DNA of 64,000 bases from Rhodospirillaceae bacterium (lineage in GTDB: Bacteria > Pseudomonadota > Alphaproteobacteria > Rhodospirillales > Rhodospirillaceae). This document shows, one piece after another, positions 37,470-47,759 of the stretch. The notes beneath the pieces were generated by a model. The model searched no databases and was not told the DNA's origin. It saw only the letters and a list, made by a program, of their open reading frames with translations. Every line of letters starts with the position of its first letter. Position 1 is the stretch's first letter. Position numbers and translations under genes: made by a program. Where the stretch lies: the NCBI GenBank assembly GCA_018666155.1, contig JABJAH010000020.1, positions 62,001-126,000 of the forward strand, given 5' to 3'.

Positions 37470-38377
37470 TGAACCGCCTTACAAAAGTACTGGCCGCAGC
37501 GCTGTGTGTATCTGCACCATTGACGGCGGGTGCGCAGCAGCTTGATCCCAATGATCCGGAAGACGCGATCCGCATTAGCATCAAGCAGAATTGTTCTCTC
37601 AAAGAAGGTGAGGACACCGTGTATTGGTGGCACGGCAAGATGTATAGCCGCCGCGCCGGTGAGAAAGACCGTCATTTGTTCAATATGCAGGGCATGAATG
37701 TTCGCGCTTGCGATATTTTAGAAGACCCAAAGCAGGGGCTAGGCTTCCGTTCCGTGTCGCGGGAAGTGATGTTCTATCTCGATCCCAAGACCAACGAAGT
37801 GGTCGACACTTGGGTCAACCCATGGACCAACGAAGAGGTGCGCATTATCCAGGTGGCCAATGATCCGGTAAGCATGAACATCAAACGTCCGTCATATGCC
37901 TACGATGAAGACGGTAAGCCAAAAGCCAAGTTCAGAAGCTTTGAGCACAATGGCTATTACTTGAATGGCGGTGGCGCGGCTCGGCTTTTTTATACCAACC
38001 CTCTCGCCGGTGACTATCAGGAATACGTTGGCGGCACTTACCACGCCATGGAATTCGGCACGGGGGCTTCTCCGGTCGACGATCTATTGGACGCCAGTGC
38101 TGATCACGTTGAAGACCGGGTGATTTCTTGGGCCCGTGTTTCTAAATGGTTGCCGTGGATGAAAATGGGTGACCGCGATGGTGTGGCTGTCTTCCACACG
38201 GCAGGCATGCGCCTGGACAGTTGGGATGATCTTCCCGACGTGGTGAAGACCGAAATTCTGGAAAACTATCCAGTGTACGTGACCGCGCCGCCGCTAGACG
38301 ATGATCGCCCCAATGAGACATCATGGACGGTCACTCAGAAAGCCATCGATACGTGGCGTGAGGAAGACGCCGACTAG
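37469..38377 (+). CDS. Exported DUF1838 protein, second of a tandem pair
   Basis: 302 residues. I take the ATG at 37469, which overlaps the TAA of the first copy (TAATG), and reject a start 60 bp upstream. The signal peptide is VLAAALCVSAPLTAGAQQ. Alignment by eye to the first copy is direct across the whole length (NCSLKEGEDTVYWWHGKMYSR, RSVSREVMFYLDPKTNEVV, TWVNPWTNEEVRIIQVAND). Roughly half of the residues look identical. A bidirectional terminator follows. The pair may form a heterodimer or have diverged in ligand. Confidence 0.88.
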   Translation: MNRLTKVLAAALCVSAPLTAGAQQLDPNDPEDAIRISIKQNCSLKEGEDTVYWWHGKMYSRRAGEKDRHLFNMQGMNVRACDILEDPKQGLGFRSVSREVMFYLDPKTNEVVDTWVNPWTNEEVRIIQVANDPVSMNIKRPSYAYDEDGKPKAKFRSFEHNGYYLNGGGAARLFYTNPLAGDYQEYVGGTYHAMEFGTGASPVDDLLDASADHVEDRVISWARVSKWLPWMKMGDRDGVAVFHTAGMRLDSWDDLPDVVKTEILENYPVYVTAPPLDDDRPNETSWTVTQKAIDTWREEDAD

Positions 38378-38397
38378 GTATCGCTATGCTTACAATG

Positions 38398-38433
38398 AAA
38401 AACGCTCGGGTAGATCGCCCGGGCGTTTTTTTT
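38398..38433. terminator. Bidirectional terminator between the DUF1838 pair and the response regulator
   Basis: A stem of CGCTCGGG and CCCGGGCG with a 7-base loop (one G-T pair) is flanked by a run of A on the left and eight T on the right. It separates the + strand DUF1838 gene from the minus strand response regulator and works in both directions. Confidence 0.85.
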
Positions 38434-38453
38434 GAGTGTGCGCTCACCGGTTC

Positions 38454-38843
38454 TCAGCTCTGATTGGCGAGCCAGATATCTTTAAGCTGTTGGTGCAGGG
38501 TCATGGGGTCGAACGGCTTGGAGATGACCTCAAGCGCGCCGAGGACTTTATATCCCTCAATTTCTGAGGCTTGAACTTTGGCCGTCATAAACACAATGGG
38601 GATGTGATTGGTGTCGTCCCGCGCGCGCAGTTGCTTCAACACTTCGGGACCATCCATTTCGGGCATCATGGCATCGAGCAAAACCATATCCGGTGCGAAT
38701 GCTGCGACGCGATCTAACGCGTCTTGGCCAGACGCGCAGCTTTCAACCTCCAGCTGACCAATTTTTTCCAACGACATTTTGGCAATGGCGCGGATATCAG
38801 ATTCGTCCTCGACGTGAAGAATTTTCTTTAAGATGCTTGTCAT
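38454..38843 (-). CDS. Stand-alone response regulator receiver protein (CheY-like)
   Basis: 129 residues, a single REC domain with no output domain. The acidic pocket is VEDES near the N-terminus, the phosphoacceptor Asp is in VLLDAMMPEMDG, and the Lys is in VISKPFDP. It starts 20 bp after the hybrid kinase stop on the same strand, so the two form an operon, and it probably receives phosphate from the kinase or relays it. No DNA-binding domain is present, so its output is by protein contact. Confidence 0.93.
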   Translation of the reverse strand: MTSILKKILHVEDESDIRAIAKMSLEKIGQLEVESCASGQDALDRVAAFAPDMVLLDAMMPEMDGPEVLKQLRARDDTNHIPIVFMTAKVQASEIEGYKVLGALEVISKPFDPMTLHQQLKDIWLANQS

Positions 38844-38862
38844 TATCTAGCCACGCATCCTG

Positions 38863-41775
38863 TCAGAGGTTCGCTTGACTGCGTTGGTTTCTAAGAATTG
38901 CGGCCATAACGCTAGCCGACAAATCGTCATTGCTGGCCCGCGATTTTTGTAAAATGTCAGAAATTTTTTCCATCGCCGCCGAGCTTTCTAAATCGTTAGC
39001 AGAGAACACAACCACTGGAATATTGGTGCCGGTCTCGGCGTTGAGGTCTGCCAACAGGTCCTCACCGCGTCCATCGCCCAGTGCTAGGTCGAGGAGGATC
39101 AAATCGAACGCTCTGTCCGGTCCTGTAAGAATGCCGCGGGCGGCAGCCAAGCTTTCGGCTCTCACGATCTCGACGCTGTCTTGTAAGATTTTCTGTACAA
39201 CCACCCGAACATCGGGGTCGTCCTCGACATGAAGAATGCGAGGCCTTTCATTTTCTTTGATGGCCAGACATTTACGTAAAACAGTCTCCAAAGAGTCGAT
39301 GTCGACGGGTTTTCTGATCCATCCTGCCAGGTCGATAACTCCGCCATCGAGTGTCGACAAGTCTTCACGCTTGCGGCCAGAGACAACCACCACCGGGACG
39401 CCGCTGTTGAGGTCAGATTGGGCAACGCTCTCCATCAGGTCGATGCCGTTAGCGCCCCCGAGCCCTAGGTCGAGGGTGATCACATCGAAGCTCTTTTCCG
39501 CGACCAGCTTCTGGGCCCGCGCAAGGTCTAGGGCGACATCGACGTCCAAACCCATTTGTTCTAGTACGATCCGGAGCAATGTCGCCGCATCATTATCGTC
39601 TTCCACAATCAAGGCTGTTTTACCGACCGTAGAGATGGTCGTGTCTAGGGTCTCGGACACGGTTTCTGGCAAATCGAAAAAGAACTCGGAGCCTTCACCC
39701 TCGACCGACTCAAACCCGATCTCGCCATCAAGACGATCAATAATCGTTTTGCAGATGCTGAGGCCTAGTCCTGTGCCGCCTTTTTGACGTGTGGCCGAGG
39801 AGTCTTCTTGTGAGAACTTCCCGAAAATCGCCGAGCGGAAGTTCGCCGAAATCCCAGGCCCATAATCTTTCACAAAGAATCGAATTTTTTGGCCGCGACG
39901 TATTGCGCCAATCTCTACGGTGGCGCCCTCGGGCGAAAATTTAATCGCGTTCGAGATGAGGTTGGCGAAGACCTGGGCGAGGCGATCGGGGTCGCCGAGC
40001 ACACTGACGTTGTTTACGGGCGCACTGATTTTTAGTTTGATTTTGCTATTGTCGCCAAATCCGTGGTTGTCCGATACCGCCTGGTTCATGAGGGTCATGG
40101 CGTCTAGGGGAGCAATGCTGAAATCCATTCTCCCCGCCTCAATTTTCTCGAGGTCGAGAATATCGTTGATAAGGCGAACCAGCCGCTCACTGTTCGAGTG
40201 CGCGATGTCGATCATGCCTGAGGCTTCGCCGTTTAGTTCACCGACGGCCCCGCTCTTGATCAGGCTCAATGATCCCATAATCGATGTTAACGGGGTCCGC
40301 AGTTCATGACTGACCACCGAGATGAATTCGTTTTTGACCCGATCAATCTCGCGTTGTTCTGTAACGTCACGGTTCACGGACACCCGGCCGATTAACCGAT
40401 CACGGTCATCGAGCATACCGGTTGTTGTGTTTTCAAAAATTCTGATTGCGCCATCTTTGCGGCGAATTTCAAATTCGTCGCGCCATACACCGCCACTGCC
40501 AGTGGCTGACGTCGCTTCTTCACGGACATCGCTACGTATTTGGGTTGACCCAGCCACCATTAAATCCATGACCGGCGTGCCGAGCAACTCGAAGCGGCCG
40601 TAACCGGTCAACTCTTCCGCGGTCGGGTTGCAATCGATGATGGTGCCTTGTGGGTCGGTTAGGATAACGGCGTCGGTTATGTTTTCCATCACCCAGGCTT
40701 GCCGTTTGAGCACCGCCTCCGCGTTTTTGCGATCATTGATATCGCGCACCACGCTGGTGAATATTTGTTTGCCCTCGACTTCAAGACTGCTAATGGAGAG
40801 TTCCATGGAAAACTCCATGCCATTCTTCTTGCGCCCAATAATTTCGCGGCCGCTTTGCATGGGGCCGACCTGGCCATTCCGAACGTAGCTACCAAAGAAA
40901 CTATTGCGGCCACGGCGTTCCGTCTTGGGGAGCAGGAACCGGAAGTTATTGCTCATCATTTCGTCTTCGCTGTATCCGAAGATTTCCGCCGCGGCATCGT
41001 TGACCGAAAGGATTGCACCCTTGTCGTCAATCGTCACAACCCCGTCAGCTAGGGTCTCCAAAATAGAACTGAGGCGCTTCTCTTTGGCTTCAACGTCAGC
41101 CGCGAGATCTATAATTTGGCCGAGAGCAGATTGAGAGCGCCTGACCAATGGGCGGAACAAGATCAGGCCGACGGCAGCCAGCATGACAAGGAGCACAGCC
41201 GCGATGAAGATTTCCGTTCTCTGTGCCGTTTTGGTTCTCTCTGTCGCCAAAAATTCGTAGTGGTTTGCAATGGCATCCAGAGAGTTGAGCAACCGCGCTT
41301 CAGCTTCTTCCTGAATTGATTCGACATACATCGCCGCTTCTTCACTCGAGCCATCTTCTATATTGGACAAGGCGAGAGCGTCGGCAACGTAGGCGCGAAC
41401 CCGTGCATCGAGATTGTGCGGTTCTTGGAAGTAAAACTCTCTCGCCGAAGGTGGCGATGCGTTGATGATGCCAAGATCAGGGTTGCCATCAATCAGTGCT
41501 TCATGATGGCCAAGCATTTTTTTCGCAAGGGCGTTCAGGGCCTGTGCGGCATCTGTGGAGGTTGCGTGAATGCGCCGCTGTGCAAACTGGGCGATGCGTT
41601 GCGACAGCATGCGTTGCTTGCCGCTGATGTTGAGTACTGCTGCGTCGCCGATCTGCTCGCTCGTTGCGACAGCAAGCATCGCCGTGGATCCCGTAATGAG
41701 CGCGCCGATCAGTAGGAGCGCCGTTACATAGGCGACTGTAAAGTTGCGGATAAGCCCGGGAGACGATTGCGGCAT
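38863..41775 (-). CDS. Membrane hybrid histidine kinase: PilJ-like sensor, two PAS, HisKA, HATPase, two REC
   Basis: 970 residues. Two membrane helices (about 11-38 and 188-208) bracket a periplasmic helical sensor with GKQRMLSQRIAQFAQ, the PilJ-type domain. PAS domains lie at about 235-350 and 355-475. HisKA has the phosphoacceptor H490 in VVSHELRTPLTSI; HATPase has the N box NLISNAIKFSP, DYGPGIS and GGTGLGLS. Two receiver domains follow at about 718-838 (Asp769) and 845-965 (Asp896). Two receivers and the separate response regulator downstream give a possible branching relay. The trigger is unknown. Confidence 0.93.
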   Translation of the reverse strand: MPQSSPGLIRNFTVAYVTALLLIGALITGSTAMLAVATSEQIGDAAVLNISGKQRMLSQRIAQFAQRRIHATSTDAAQALNALAKKMLGHHEALIDGNPDLGIINASPPSAREFYFQEPHNLDARVRAYVADALALSNIEDGSSEEAAMYVESIQEEAEARLLNSLDAIANHYEFLATERTKTAQRTEIFIAAVLLVMLAAVGLILFRPLVRRSQSALGQIIDLAADVEAKEKRLSSILETLADGVVTIDDKGAILSVNDAAAEIFGYSEDEMMSNNFRFLLPKTERRGRNSFFGSYVRNGQVGPMQSGREIIGRKKNGMEFSMELSISSLEVEGKQIFTSVVRDINDRKNAEAVLKRQAWVMENITDAVILTDPQGTIIDCNPTAEELTGYGRFELLGTPVMDLMVAGSTQIRSDVREEATSATGSGGVWRDEFEIRRKDGAIRIFENTTTGMLDDRDRLIGRVSVNRDVTEQREIDRVKNEFISVVSHELRTPLTSIMGSLSLIKSGAVGELNGEASGMIDIAHSNSERLVRLINDILDLEKIEAGRMDFSIAPLDAMTLMNQAVSDNHGFGDNSKIKLKISAPVNNVSVLGDPDRLAQVFANLISNAIKFSPEGATVEIGAIRRGQKIRFFVKDYGPGISANFRSAIFGKFSQEDSSATRQKGGTGLGLSICKTIIDRLDGEIGFESVEGEGSEFFFDLPETVSETLDTTISTVGKTALIVEDDNDAATLLRIVLEQMGLDVDVALDLARAQKLVAEKSFDVITLDLGLGGANGIDLMESVAQSDLNSGVPVVVVSGRKREDLSTLDGGVIDLAGWIRKPVDIDSLETVLRKCLAIKENERPRILHVEDDPDVRVVVQKILQDSVEIVRAESLAAARGILTGPDRAFDLILLDLALGDGRGEDLLADLNAETGTNIPVVVFSANDLESSAAMEKISDILQKSRASNDDLSASVMAAILRNQRSQANL

Positions 41776-41895
41776 GTTGACCTAATTAATGGTTTTCGGT
41801 CGCGATTGTCGTGTCTGTGGCCGGGCTCGGCAAGCGGGAATGCCCAATTACCTTATTTAGTCGCGGGTTGAAGGCTGCTTGAGCCCAGGGGGTTT

Positions 41896-41936
41896 CAAAG
41901 AAAACGGCCCGCCGCGAGGGGAAGCGGCAGGCCGTT
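41896..41936 (-). terminator. Terminator after the DUF6491-like gene
   Basis: Arms AACGGCCCGCCGC (41903-41915) and GCGGCAGGCCGTT (41924-41936) pair with one mismatch. On the minus strand the stem is followed by TTTTCTTT, a fair T-run. It ends the minus-strand gene at 42043-42570 and shields the kinase promoter. It lies in the 267-bp gap before the kinase. Confidence 0.75.
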
Positions 41937-42042
41937 CTTATTGGGTACCCAACGGTCCTGGCTCACTGACGGGAGGAAATCGCACCAGGATAAGAGTCTC
42001 AATATGGGGTCTTTTTTGGGATTTTCCAGGGCGGCGGGCGTC

Positions 42043-42570
42043 TTAAGGATTAGGGGATTCGGACGCTTTCGTTTCAGACTCGCGCTTTTCCCGGAGGGTG
42101 CGGCCGCGCCCCTGGGCGAGGAGTCGCTCCAGGCCGTCTTCATCCAGCTTGGTAATTGACCCGATCGGGCAGCGATCTGGCAGTCCACCACCGCTGGTCA
42201 CCAGAATGGAGTCCCCACCAAAACCGCAGAGGCGACCATTATTCGATGTGAAGCCAATGGTGTGAGCGAACCGCAAATTTTGGCACGGCCGATCCAGTTG
42301 CAAATGATAGGGATGTTTGCGGCTTGGCGCCCAAACGATCAAGTTATGCCGGTTCAGCGGCTTCCAATCGTGGAGTGTGCGAAAGAAAATGCATTGATTG
42401 GTCGTCCGCGGCAGGCGATCCGGGAACTGCTCTAGAATATAACCCTCGTCGTTGGCCGTTGCCGGCGCTTCGTCCGTCGCGGTGGTCTGTGCCATAGCAG
42501 GGGTAGTCATGCACACAGTGGTCGCCATGCATGCGACAATGAATCCAGAGCGTATGCGTGCGTTTATCAT
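42043..42570 (-). CDS. Exported DUF6491-like protein, unknown function
   Basis: 175 residues. A signal peptide ends at about TTPAMA-QT. After a short Thr/Ala-rich linker the domain shows CIFFRTLHDWKPLNRHNLIVW, a segment for which DUF6491 is my best guess, then YHLQLDRPCQNLRFAHTIGFTS and DRCPIGSITKLDEDGLE. Cysteines at about positions 60, 95, 114 and 134 could form disulfides. The C-terminal tail is charged and disordered. It lies alone on the minus strand between the kinase and the MipA gene. Confidence 0.72.
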   Translation of the reverse strand: MINARIRSGFIVACMATTVCMTTPAMAQTTATDEAPATANDEGYILEQFPDRLPRTTNQCIFFRTLHDWKPLNRHNLIVWAPSRKHPYHLQLDRPCQNLRFAHTIGFTSNNGRLCGFGGDSILVTSGGGLPDRCPIGSITKLDEDGLERLLAQGRGRTLREKRESETKASESPNP

Positions 42571-42783
42571 TCTCTTTAACTCCTGCCGCCCTAGCCGAAC
42601 CGTTGAACCAAGTAAGGCCTTGCTGCGGCGCCGATGACGTCTTCGCCCACTATCGTTCCTGTTTCATACGCCATTATAATCATGAATATGGACATTGTAG
42701 GGCAGTCATCGGGAATTAACGCGTTCGCTAAACCGCTGTAGCTCAAGGTTTACACGCCTACCAGCTCGTTTTGCCGTGTTGGG

Positions 42784-43641
42784 CTAGAAGCTGTAGACCG
42801 CAAACACACCGCCGACAAACTGACTGGATGAGCCTTGAACCGAAACGATAGGGCTGTTTTTGGCATCACCGAGCAGTTTGGAATAACCCGCATTAGCAAC
42901 AACGGCCCATGATTCGGTTACCTTGTAGTTGGCACCAAAAGCCAAGCTGATGTCCTTCAAACCAGACGTCGCAGTGAACGCGGTAAGTCCGGAAGTCACC
43001 GCCTGGGCAGCCGTAACGCTGAAAAACGCACTCATGTAACTGCTGTCTGTCCATGTGGCGCTGAGGTTGCCGGTTACCGCAAGACGGTCTGACCGATAAA
43101 CCGCGACGCCAAGGTCGCCAACGATCCGCATGCCTGAGTGGCCGCTGAGAACGTCTTGTTGTGCTCGTATTCTGGCGCGGGCTGGGCCAGCCGTGTAGCT
43201 GGCGAAAACACCCAGCTCGAGACTCGTGCCAACATCCCCCAGGCCTAACAAATCGGGGCTATCGGTTTCGTCGCGGCCGAAGTCCAATTTCAGTATCGGG
43301 CCGGCCTTAAAGTGTTCAGAACGAAATAGGCTGTCACTGCCAAAAACGTTGACCCGGATTTGGTTGTTATCCACTTGAACCAAGTCGAGATAGCGGAACG
43401 AAATAAGTGGCGCGGCCTTAATCTCGTAATCGTCCGATCCCTCGTAGGCGGGCGTGAATACGGGCCCGAGACCAATCCGGATATTGGTCACGCCAGGAGC
43501 GACGACATCTGTGAGGTCGCCGATGGTGTCGGAAACGTTGCTCAACAGCCCATCGATGGATTGCGCCTGAGCTTGCGGGAGACCCAAGCAAAGCAGGGCA
43601 CATACAAAACCTAATTTGTTCAATTCTTGACGGACCAGCAT
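42784..43641 (-). CDS. MipA/OmpV-family outer-membrane protein
   Basis: 285 residues. The signal peptide ends QAQAQS; the barrel begins IRIGLGPVFTPAYEGSDDYEIKAAP, the MipA/OmpV family signature, and finishes QFVGGVFAVYSF with the aromatic C-terminal residue needed for barrel insertion. MipA proteins act as scaffolds for murein synthesis enzymes or as osmotic and antibiotic-related porins. It is in the inserted block between dsbA and dciA. Confidence 0.9.
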   Translation of the reverse strand: MLVRQELNKLGFVCALLCLGLPQAQAQSIDGLLSNVSDTIGDLTDVVAPGVTNIRIGLGPVFTPAYEGSDDYEIKAAPLISFRYLDLVQVDNNQIRVNVFGSDSLFRSEHFKAGPILKLDFGRDETDSPDLLGLGDVGTSLELGVFASYTAGPARARIRAQQDVLSGHSGMRIVGDLGVAVYRSDRLAVTGNLSATWTDSSYMSAFFSVTAAQAVTSGLTAFTATSGLKDISLAFGANYKVTESWAVVANAGYSKLLGDAKNSPIVSVQGSSSQFVGGVFAVYSF

Positions 43642-43730
43642 ATGAATCCCCTTTGTCCCAGGCTGTGTCGATGTCCAAGAATCATACGGGAAAAGCGGAG
43701 TCGCGTACAGGCTCCGATCTGAGAGAAGAG

Positions 43731-44252
43731 CTAACCGCGTTCCTTTAGGCGCGCGCCTAGGCGCGCCAGTGCTTGGCGTACGGAATCCGACCCAAGCTGA
43801 CCGATCTCGGTTTCAGCGTCTGCCAACGCATCCTCCGAAATCGTCCGTGTTCGTTGGACCGGGTTTTTTACGTACCGTTGTGGCAACGGCCCTTGGGTGA
43901 CTTTGATATTGTTGATGGCGCTTGGGCCAAGGAAGCCATTGACGCGCTCAATAATCAAAGGGACTTGTGGTTGGATCAATGCCGCAGCCGCTCCGCTGGC
44001 GACCCGCAGATGTAAAGTCCCATTGATGCGGGCACCGCGATTAAACTGAACCCGTTCGGGCGCGGTTGAAGCAGCCAATTCCGCGCCAACAATTTCGGCC
44101 CACCGACCGATCACTTGGCCGGCTGAAAACCCTCGTTTGCCAAGCACGGGCCGCGCAACCCGCTCTGTCAGTGCGGCGATACCAAGCAAACCGCGAGAGG
44201 TTCGATCCGAGACAGCTTTGTCCGGCGCTTTTCTTTTTGGCGAGGGGCTCAT
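43731..44252 (-). CDS. dciA: DciA-family (DUF721) replicative helicase loader
   Basis: 173 residues. The N-terminal domain with GKRGFSAGQVIGRWAEIVG and LHLRVASGAAAALIQPQVPLIIERVNGFLG matches the DUF721 region known as DciA, which loads the DnaB helicase in bacteria that lack DnaC. The C-terminal part (about 120-173) is a helical tail. It is divergent from mutY, a neighbour pairing conserved in alphaproteobacteria. Confidence 0.87.
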   Translation of the reverse strand: MSPSPKRKAPDKAVSDRTSRGLLGIAALTERVARPVLGKRGFSAGQVIGRWAEIVGAELAASTAPERVQFNRGARINGTLHLRVASGAAAALIQPQVPLIIERVNGFLGPSAINNIKVTQGPLPQRYVKNPVQRTRTISEDALADAETEIGQLGSDSVRQALARLGARLKERG

Positions 44253-44322
44253 AGGGTCCAGTCTACCGCAGTAAGAGCGCTTTGTGCGCGCCTGTTATTA
44301 AGCGATCGGATGTTAGCCAGGC

Positions 44323-45408
44323 ATGGCCGCTGCTCAAACTCCCAACCCTCAAGATTTACTGGCCTGGTATGATCGACATCGCCGCCGCTTGCCCTGGCGG
44401 GCTTTACCGGGCGAAACGGCAGACCCCTACGCCGTGTGGCTCAGTGAAATCATGTTGCAGCAAACAACAGTGACTGCGGTCAAACCTTATTTCGTCCGAT
44501 TTTTATCGCGGTGGCCGACGGTTGAGGCGCTCGCTGCTGCAGGCCTTGATGATGTCCTGACCGAATGGGCCGGCCTTGGCTACTACGCGCGGGCGCGTAA
44601 CTTGCACGCCTGCGCAAAAGTTGTGGCCGAAAAACATGACGGAGTGTTTCCCAAAACTGAAGATGCTCTATTGGCCTTGCCCGGAATCGGTGCCTACACG
44701 GCGGCGGCGATCACGGCGATCGCGTTTGGTCGCAAAGCGGTTGTTGTCGACGGTAATGTTGAGCGCGTGATGGCGCGTGTTTACGCGGTCGAAGAGCCGT
44801 TACCCAAAGCCAAAGCATCTCTCAAAGCCCTGGCCGCAGAGCTCACACAAGATCATCGTCCAGGTGATTATGCGCAGGCTGTCATGGACCTCGGGGCAAC
44901 GGTCTGCACGCCCAAGTCACCTTCGTGTGTTTTGTGTCCCTGGCAGGAACCGTGCCGCGCTCGTCATCTTGGCATCGCATCGGACCTGCCGCGCAGAGCG
45001 CCTAAAAAAGAAAGACCAACGCGTCGCGGGGTCTGTTTTTGGCTGACCCGTTCAGATGGTGCCATCTTGCTGCGCCGTCGCCCCGAGAAAGGGTTGCTTG
45101 GCGGTATGATGGAAATTCCGTCGACGCCTTGGCACAATGATCAATGGGCCATGGATATAGCAAAGACTCATGCGCCCGTTTCCGTGGCACCGACTAAGTG
45201 GCGGTCTTTGGACGGGATTGTCATGCACACCTTTACCCATTTTCACCTAGAGCTGGAGGTCGAGGCGGCGCTGATTACGGACAAAAGAGCCGGTGCCGTC
45301 GGGGGCGAAAAAGACTTTGTCTGGGCTCATCTGGATGCATTGGGTGATCAGGCATTACCTTCTGTTATGCGCAAGGTGGTCAAACATGCCCTTAAAGTGG
45401 GATATTGA
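44323..45408 (+). CDS. mutY: A/G-specific adenine DNA glycosylase
   Basis: 361 residues. Removes adenine mispaired with 8-oxoguanine. The helix-hairpin-helix LPGIGAYTAAAITAIAFG and catalytic Asp in VDGNVERVMAR follow the N-terminal WYDRHRRRLPWR. The 4Fe-4S cluster ligands are C-x6-C-x2-C-x5-C in VCTPKSPSCVLCPWQEPC. A C-terminal MutT-like domain (about 230-360) recognises 8-oxoG. It is divergent from dciA. Confidence 0.97.
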   Translation: MAAAQTPNPQDLLAWYDRHRRRLPWRALPGETADPYAVWLSEIMLQQTTVTAVKPYFVRFLSRWPTVEALAAAGLDDVLTEWAGLGYYARARNLHACAKVVAEKHDGVFPKTEDALLALPGIGAYTAAAITAIAFGRKAVVVDGNVERVMARVYAVEEPLPKAKASLKALAAELTQDHRPGDYAQAVMDLGATVCTPKSPSCVLCPWQEPCRARHLGIASDLPRRAPKKERPTRRGVCFWLTRSDGAILLRRRPEKGLLGGMMEIPSTPWHNDQWAMDIAKTHAPVSVAPTKWRSLDGIVMHTFTHFHLELEVEAALITDKRAGAVGGEKDFVWAHLDALGDQALPSVMRKVVKHALKVGY

Positions 45409-45445
45409 GCGAATAACTAGTTTTGCGGGGAAGGGGCCCTAGACG

Positions 45446-47755
45446 ATGTCGACCGATCAAGCCACAGACGCCAAAGATAAGTTGCGGGACGACGCGCTTC
45501 ATTATCATCGCTTTCCGAAGCCCGGTAAGCTTGAAGTTGTAGCCACCAAGCCGCTGGCCAATCAGCGCGATTTGGCGCTGGCCTACTCTCCCGGTGTCGC
45601 CGCAGCCTGTGACGCAATCGTCGCTGACCCAGCCGAAGCCGCTACGGTGACCAGCCGCGGTAATCTTGTCGCCGTGGTCACGAATGGCACCGCCGTACTC
45701 GGACTTGGGGCGATCGGTGCGCTCGCCTCGAAACCGGTGATGGAAGGCAAAGCCGTTCTCTTCAAGAAGTTTGCCGGCATCGATGTCTTTGATATCGAGG
45801 TCGATGAGAACGATCCGTACAAGCTGATCGAAGTTGTTGCCGCGATATCGCCGACCTTTGGCGCGATTAATCTTGAAGACATTAAGGCGCCTGATTGCTT
45901 CATCGTCGAAAAAGCGTTGCGGGAGCGTCTAGACATTCCCGTCTTTCATGACGACCAACACGGCACTGCGATCGTTGTTGCGGCGGCCATTATAAACGGC
46001 CTTAGTCTCGTCAATAAAAAGATAGAGAAGATCAAACTGGTGTCGGCCGGCGGCGGGGCTGCTGGCATCGCCTGTTTGAATCAACTGCTGGCGTTGGGGC
46101 TGAAACGCGAAAACGTCATTCTGTCGGATCATAAGGGTGTCGTCTTCAAAGGCCGCACCGACGACATGACAGATCAGAAAGCTGAATACGCATCCGACAC
46201 CAAAGCACGAACGCTGGGAGAAGCGTTTGCTGATGCCGATGTGTTTTTAGGTTTGTCGGCCCCGGGTATTGTCACCGGAGAGATGGTCAAGAGCATGGCT
46301 AAAAAGCCGATCATTATGGCGCTCGCTAACCCAGAGCCCGAGATTCGGCCAGAAGTCGCGCAAGAGGCCGTGAAGGATGCGATCATAGCCACCGGCCGTT
46401 CAGACTATCCGAACCAGGTGAACAACGTTTTGTGTTTCCCCTTTATCTTTCGGGCTGCGCTGGATGTTGGTGCGACGGAAATTAATGAAGCGATGAAAGT
46501 TGCGTGTGTCTACGCCATTGCTGATCTCGCCAAAGGAGCCAGCTCAGAGGTTGTTGCCGCCGCATACGGTGGGCAGACCCTGCGTTTTGGAGCCGATTAT
46601 ATTATTCCCAAGCCGTTCGATCCTCGGTTGATTTCTCATATTTGTCCGGCGATCGCGAAGGCGGCGATGGACTCTGGTGTTGCGACCCGCCCGATCGAAG
46701 ACTTCGATGTCTACGCCAACGAATTGGATCAATTTGTATTCCGCACCGGCTTGGTCATGAAGCCGATCTTTGACAAAGCCTGTGAAGACCCGAAGCGGGT
46801 TGTGTTCGCCGAGGGCGAAGATGATCGGGTTTTGTTTGCCGCCAAAGTGCTGATCGATGACGGTATCGCAAAGCCAATTTTAATCGGTCGACCGCTGGTG
46901 ATTTCGCATCGGGCACGCAAGCTGGGATTAGAATTCGTTCCAGGCAAAGACTTTGAGATCGTCAACCCAGAGGACGATGACCGCTACCGGAGTTATTGGG
47001 AAACTTATCATGGGCTCATGGCGCGCAAGGGTGTGTCGCCGGACTCCGCCCGGACAATCGCGCGGACCAACTCAACAGTGATCGCCAGCCTGATGGTCGA
47101 GAAGGGTGATGCGGACGCCATGATTTGCGGAACCTATGGCGAATACAAATGGCATTTAAAATACGTCGAGGACGTTTTCGGCCTATGCGACGGTGTTCGC
47201 GAAACGTCAGCTTTGTCATTGTTGGTCCTCGACCGTGGCCCGATCTTTATGTGCGACACCTATGTTTCTGAAAACCCGACAGCCGATGAGATTGTTGATC
47301 TCACAGTGCGGGCCGCACAGAAGGTCTCTGATTTTGGCTTAGATCCACGTGTGGCGCTGATCGCAACGTCGACTTTCGGGTCATCGCAAAACACCAATGC
47401 GTTAAAGATGCGCGCCGCCATGGAACGCCTGCATAAGGAATATCCGGACTTACAAGTTGAGGGTGAAATGCAGCCCGATGTTGCTCTCAATGAGGAATTA
47501 CGCCAACGCGTTTTCCCCGAGTCCAAGCTAGAGGGGCCGGCCAATCTTTTGGTCATGCCATGTCTCGATGCGGCCAACACAGCCTTTCATTTGGCCCGCA
47601 GTTTGTCGGGTGGGCTTCACGTCGGCCCGATCTTGATCGGGGTCAACAAACCTGGCCACATCACAACGCCGTCCGTTACGTCACGTGGGTTGGTTAACCT
47701 TGCCGCCGTTGCGGTCATCGATGCCCAGGTGAAGGCCCGTAAAACGAGCGACTAA
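45446..47755 (+). CDS. maeB: NADP-dependent malic enzyme with phosphotransacetylase-like domain
   Basis: 769 residues, the large MaeB type. Malic domain at about 1-170 contains the catalytic tyrosine in [13 protein letters not shown] and the metal site DDQHGTAIV; the NAD(P) domain (about 170-430) has [15 protein letters not shown]. From about 435 to 765 is a phosphate acetyltransferase-like domain ([34 protein letters not shown]) that acts as an allosteric acetyl-CoA sensor in known MaeB. It decarboxylates malate to pyruvate and feeds NADPH supply. It follows mutY by 37 bp. Confidence 0.96.
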   Translation: MSTDQATDAKDKLRDDALHYHRFPKPGKLEVVATKPLANQRDLALAYSPGVAAACDAIVADPAEAATVTSRGNLVAVVTNGTAVLGLGAIGALASKPVMEGKAVLFKKFAGIDVFDIEVDENDPYKLIEVVAAISPTFGAINLEDIKAPDCFIVEKALRERLDIPVFHDDQHGTAIVVAAAIINGLSLVNKKIEKIKLVSAGGGAAGIACLNQLLALGLKRENVILSDHKGVVFKGRTDDMTDQKAEYASDTKARTLGEAFADADVFLGLSAPGIVTGEMVKSMAKKPIIMALANPEPEIRPEVAQEAVKDAIIATGRSDYPNQVNNVLCFPFIFRAALDVGATEINEAMKVACVYAIADLAKGASSEVVAAAYGGQTLRFGADYIIPKPFDPRLISHICPAIAKAAMDSGVATRPIEDFDVYANELDQFVFRTGLVMKPIFDKACEDPKRVVFAEGEDDRVLFAAKVLIDDGIAKPILIGRPLVISHRARKLGLEFVPGKDFEIVNPEDDDRYRSYWETYHGLMARKGVSPDSARTIARTNSTVIASLMVEKGDADAMICGTYGEYKWHLKYVEDVFGLCDGVRETSALSLLVLDRGPIFMCDTYVSENPTADEIVDLTVRAAQKVSDFGLDPRVALIATSTFGSSQNTNALKMRAAMERLHKEYPDLQVEGEMQPDVALNEELRQRVFPESKLEGPANLLVMPCLDAANTAFHLARSLSGGLHVGPILIGVNKPGHITTPSVTSRGLVNLAAVAVIDAQVKARKTSD

Positions 47756-47759
47756 ATTG

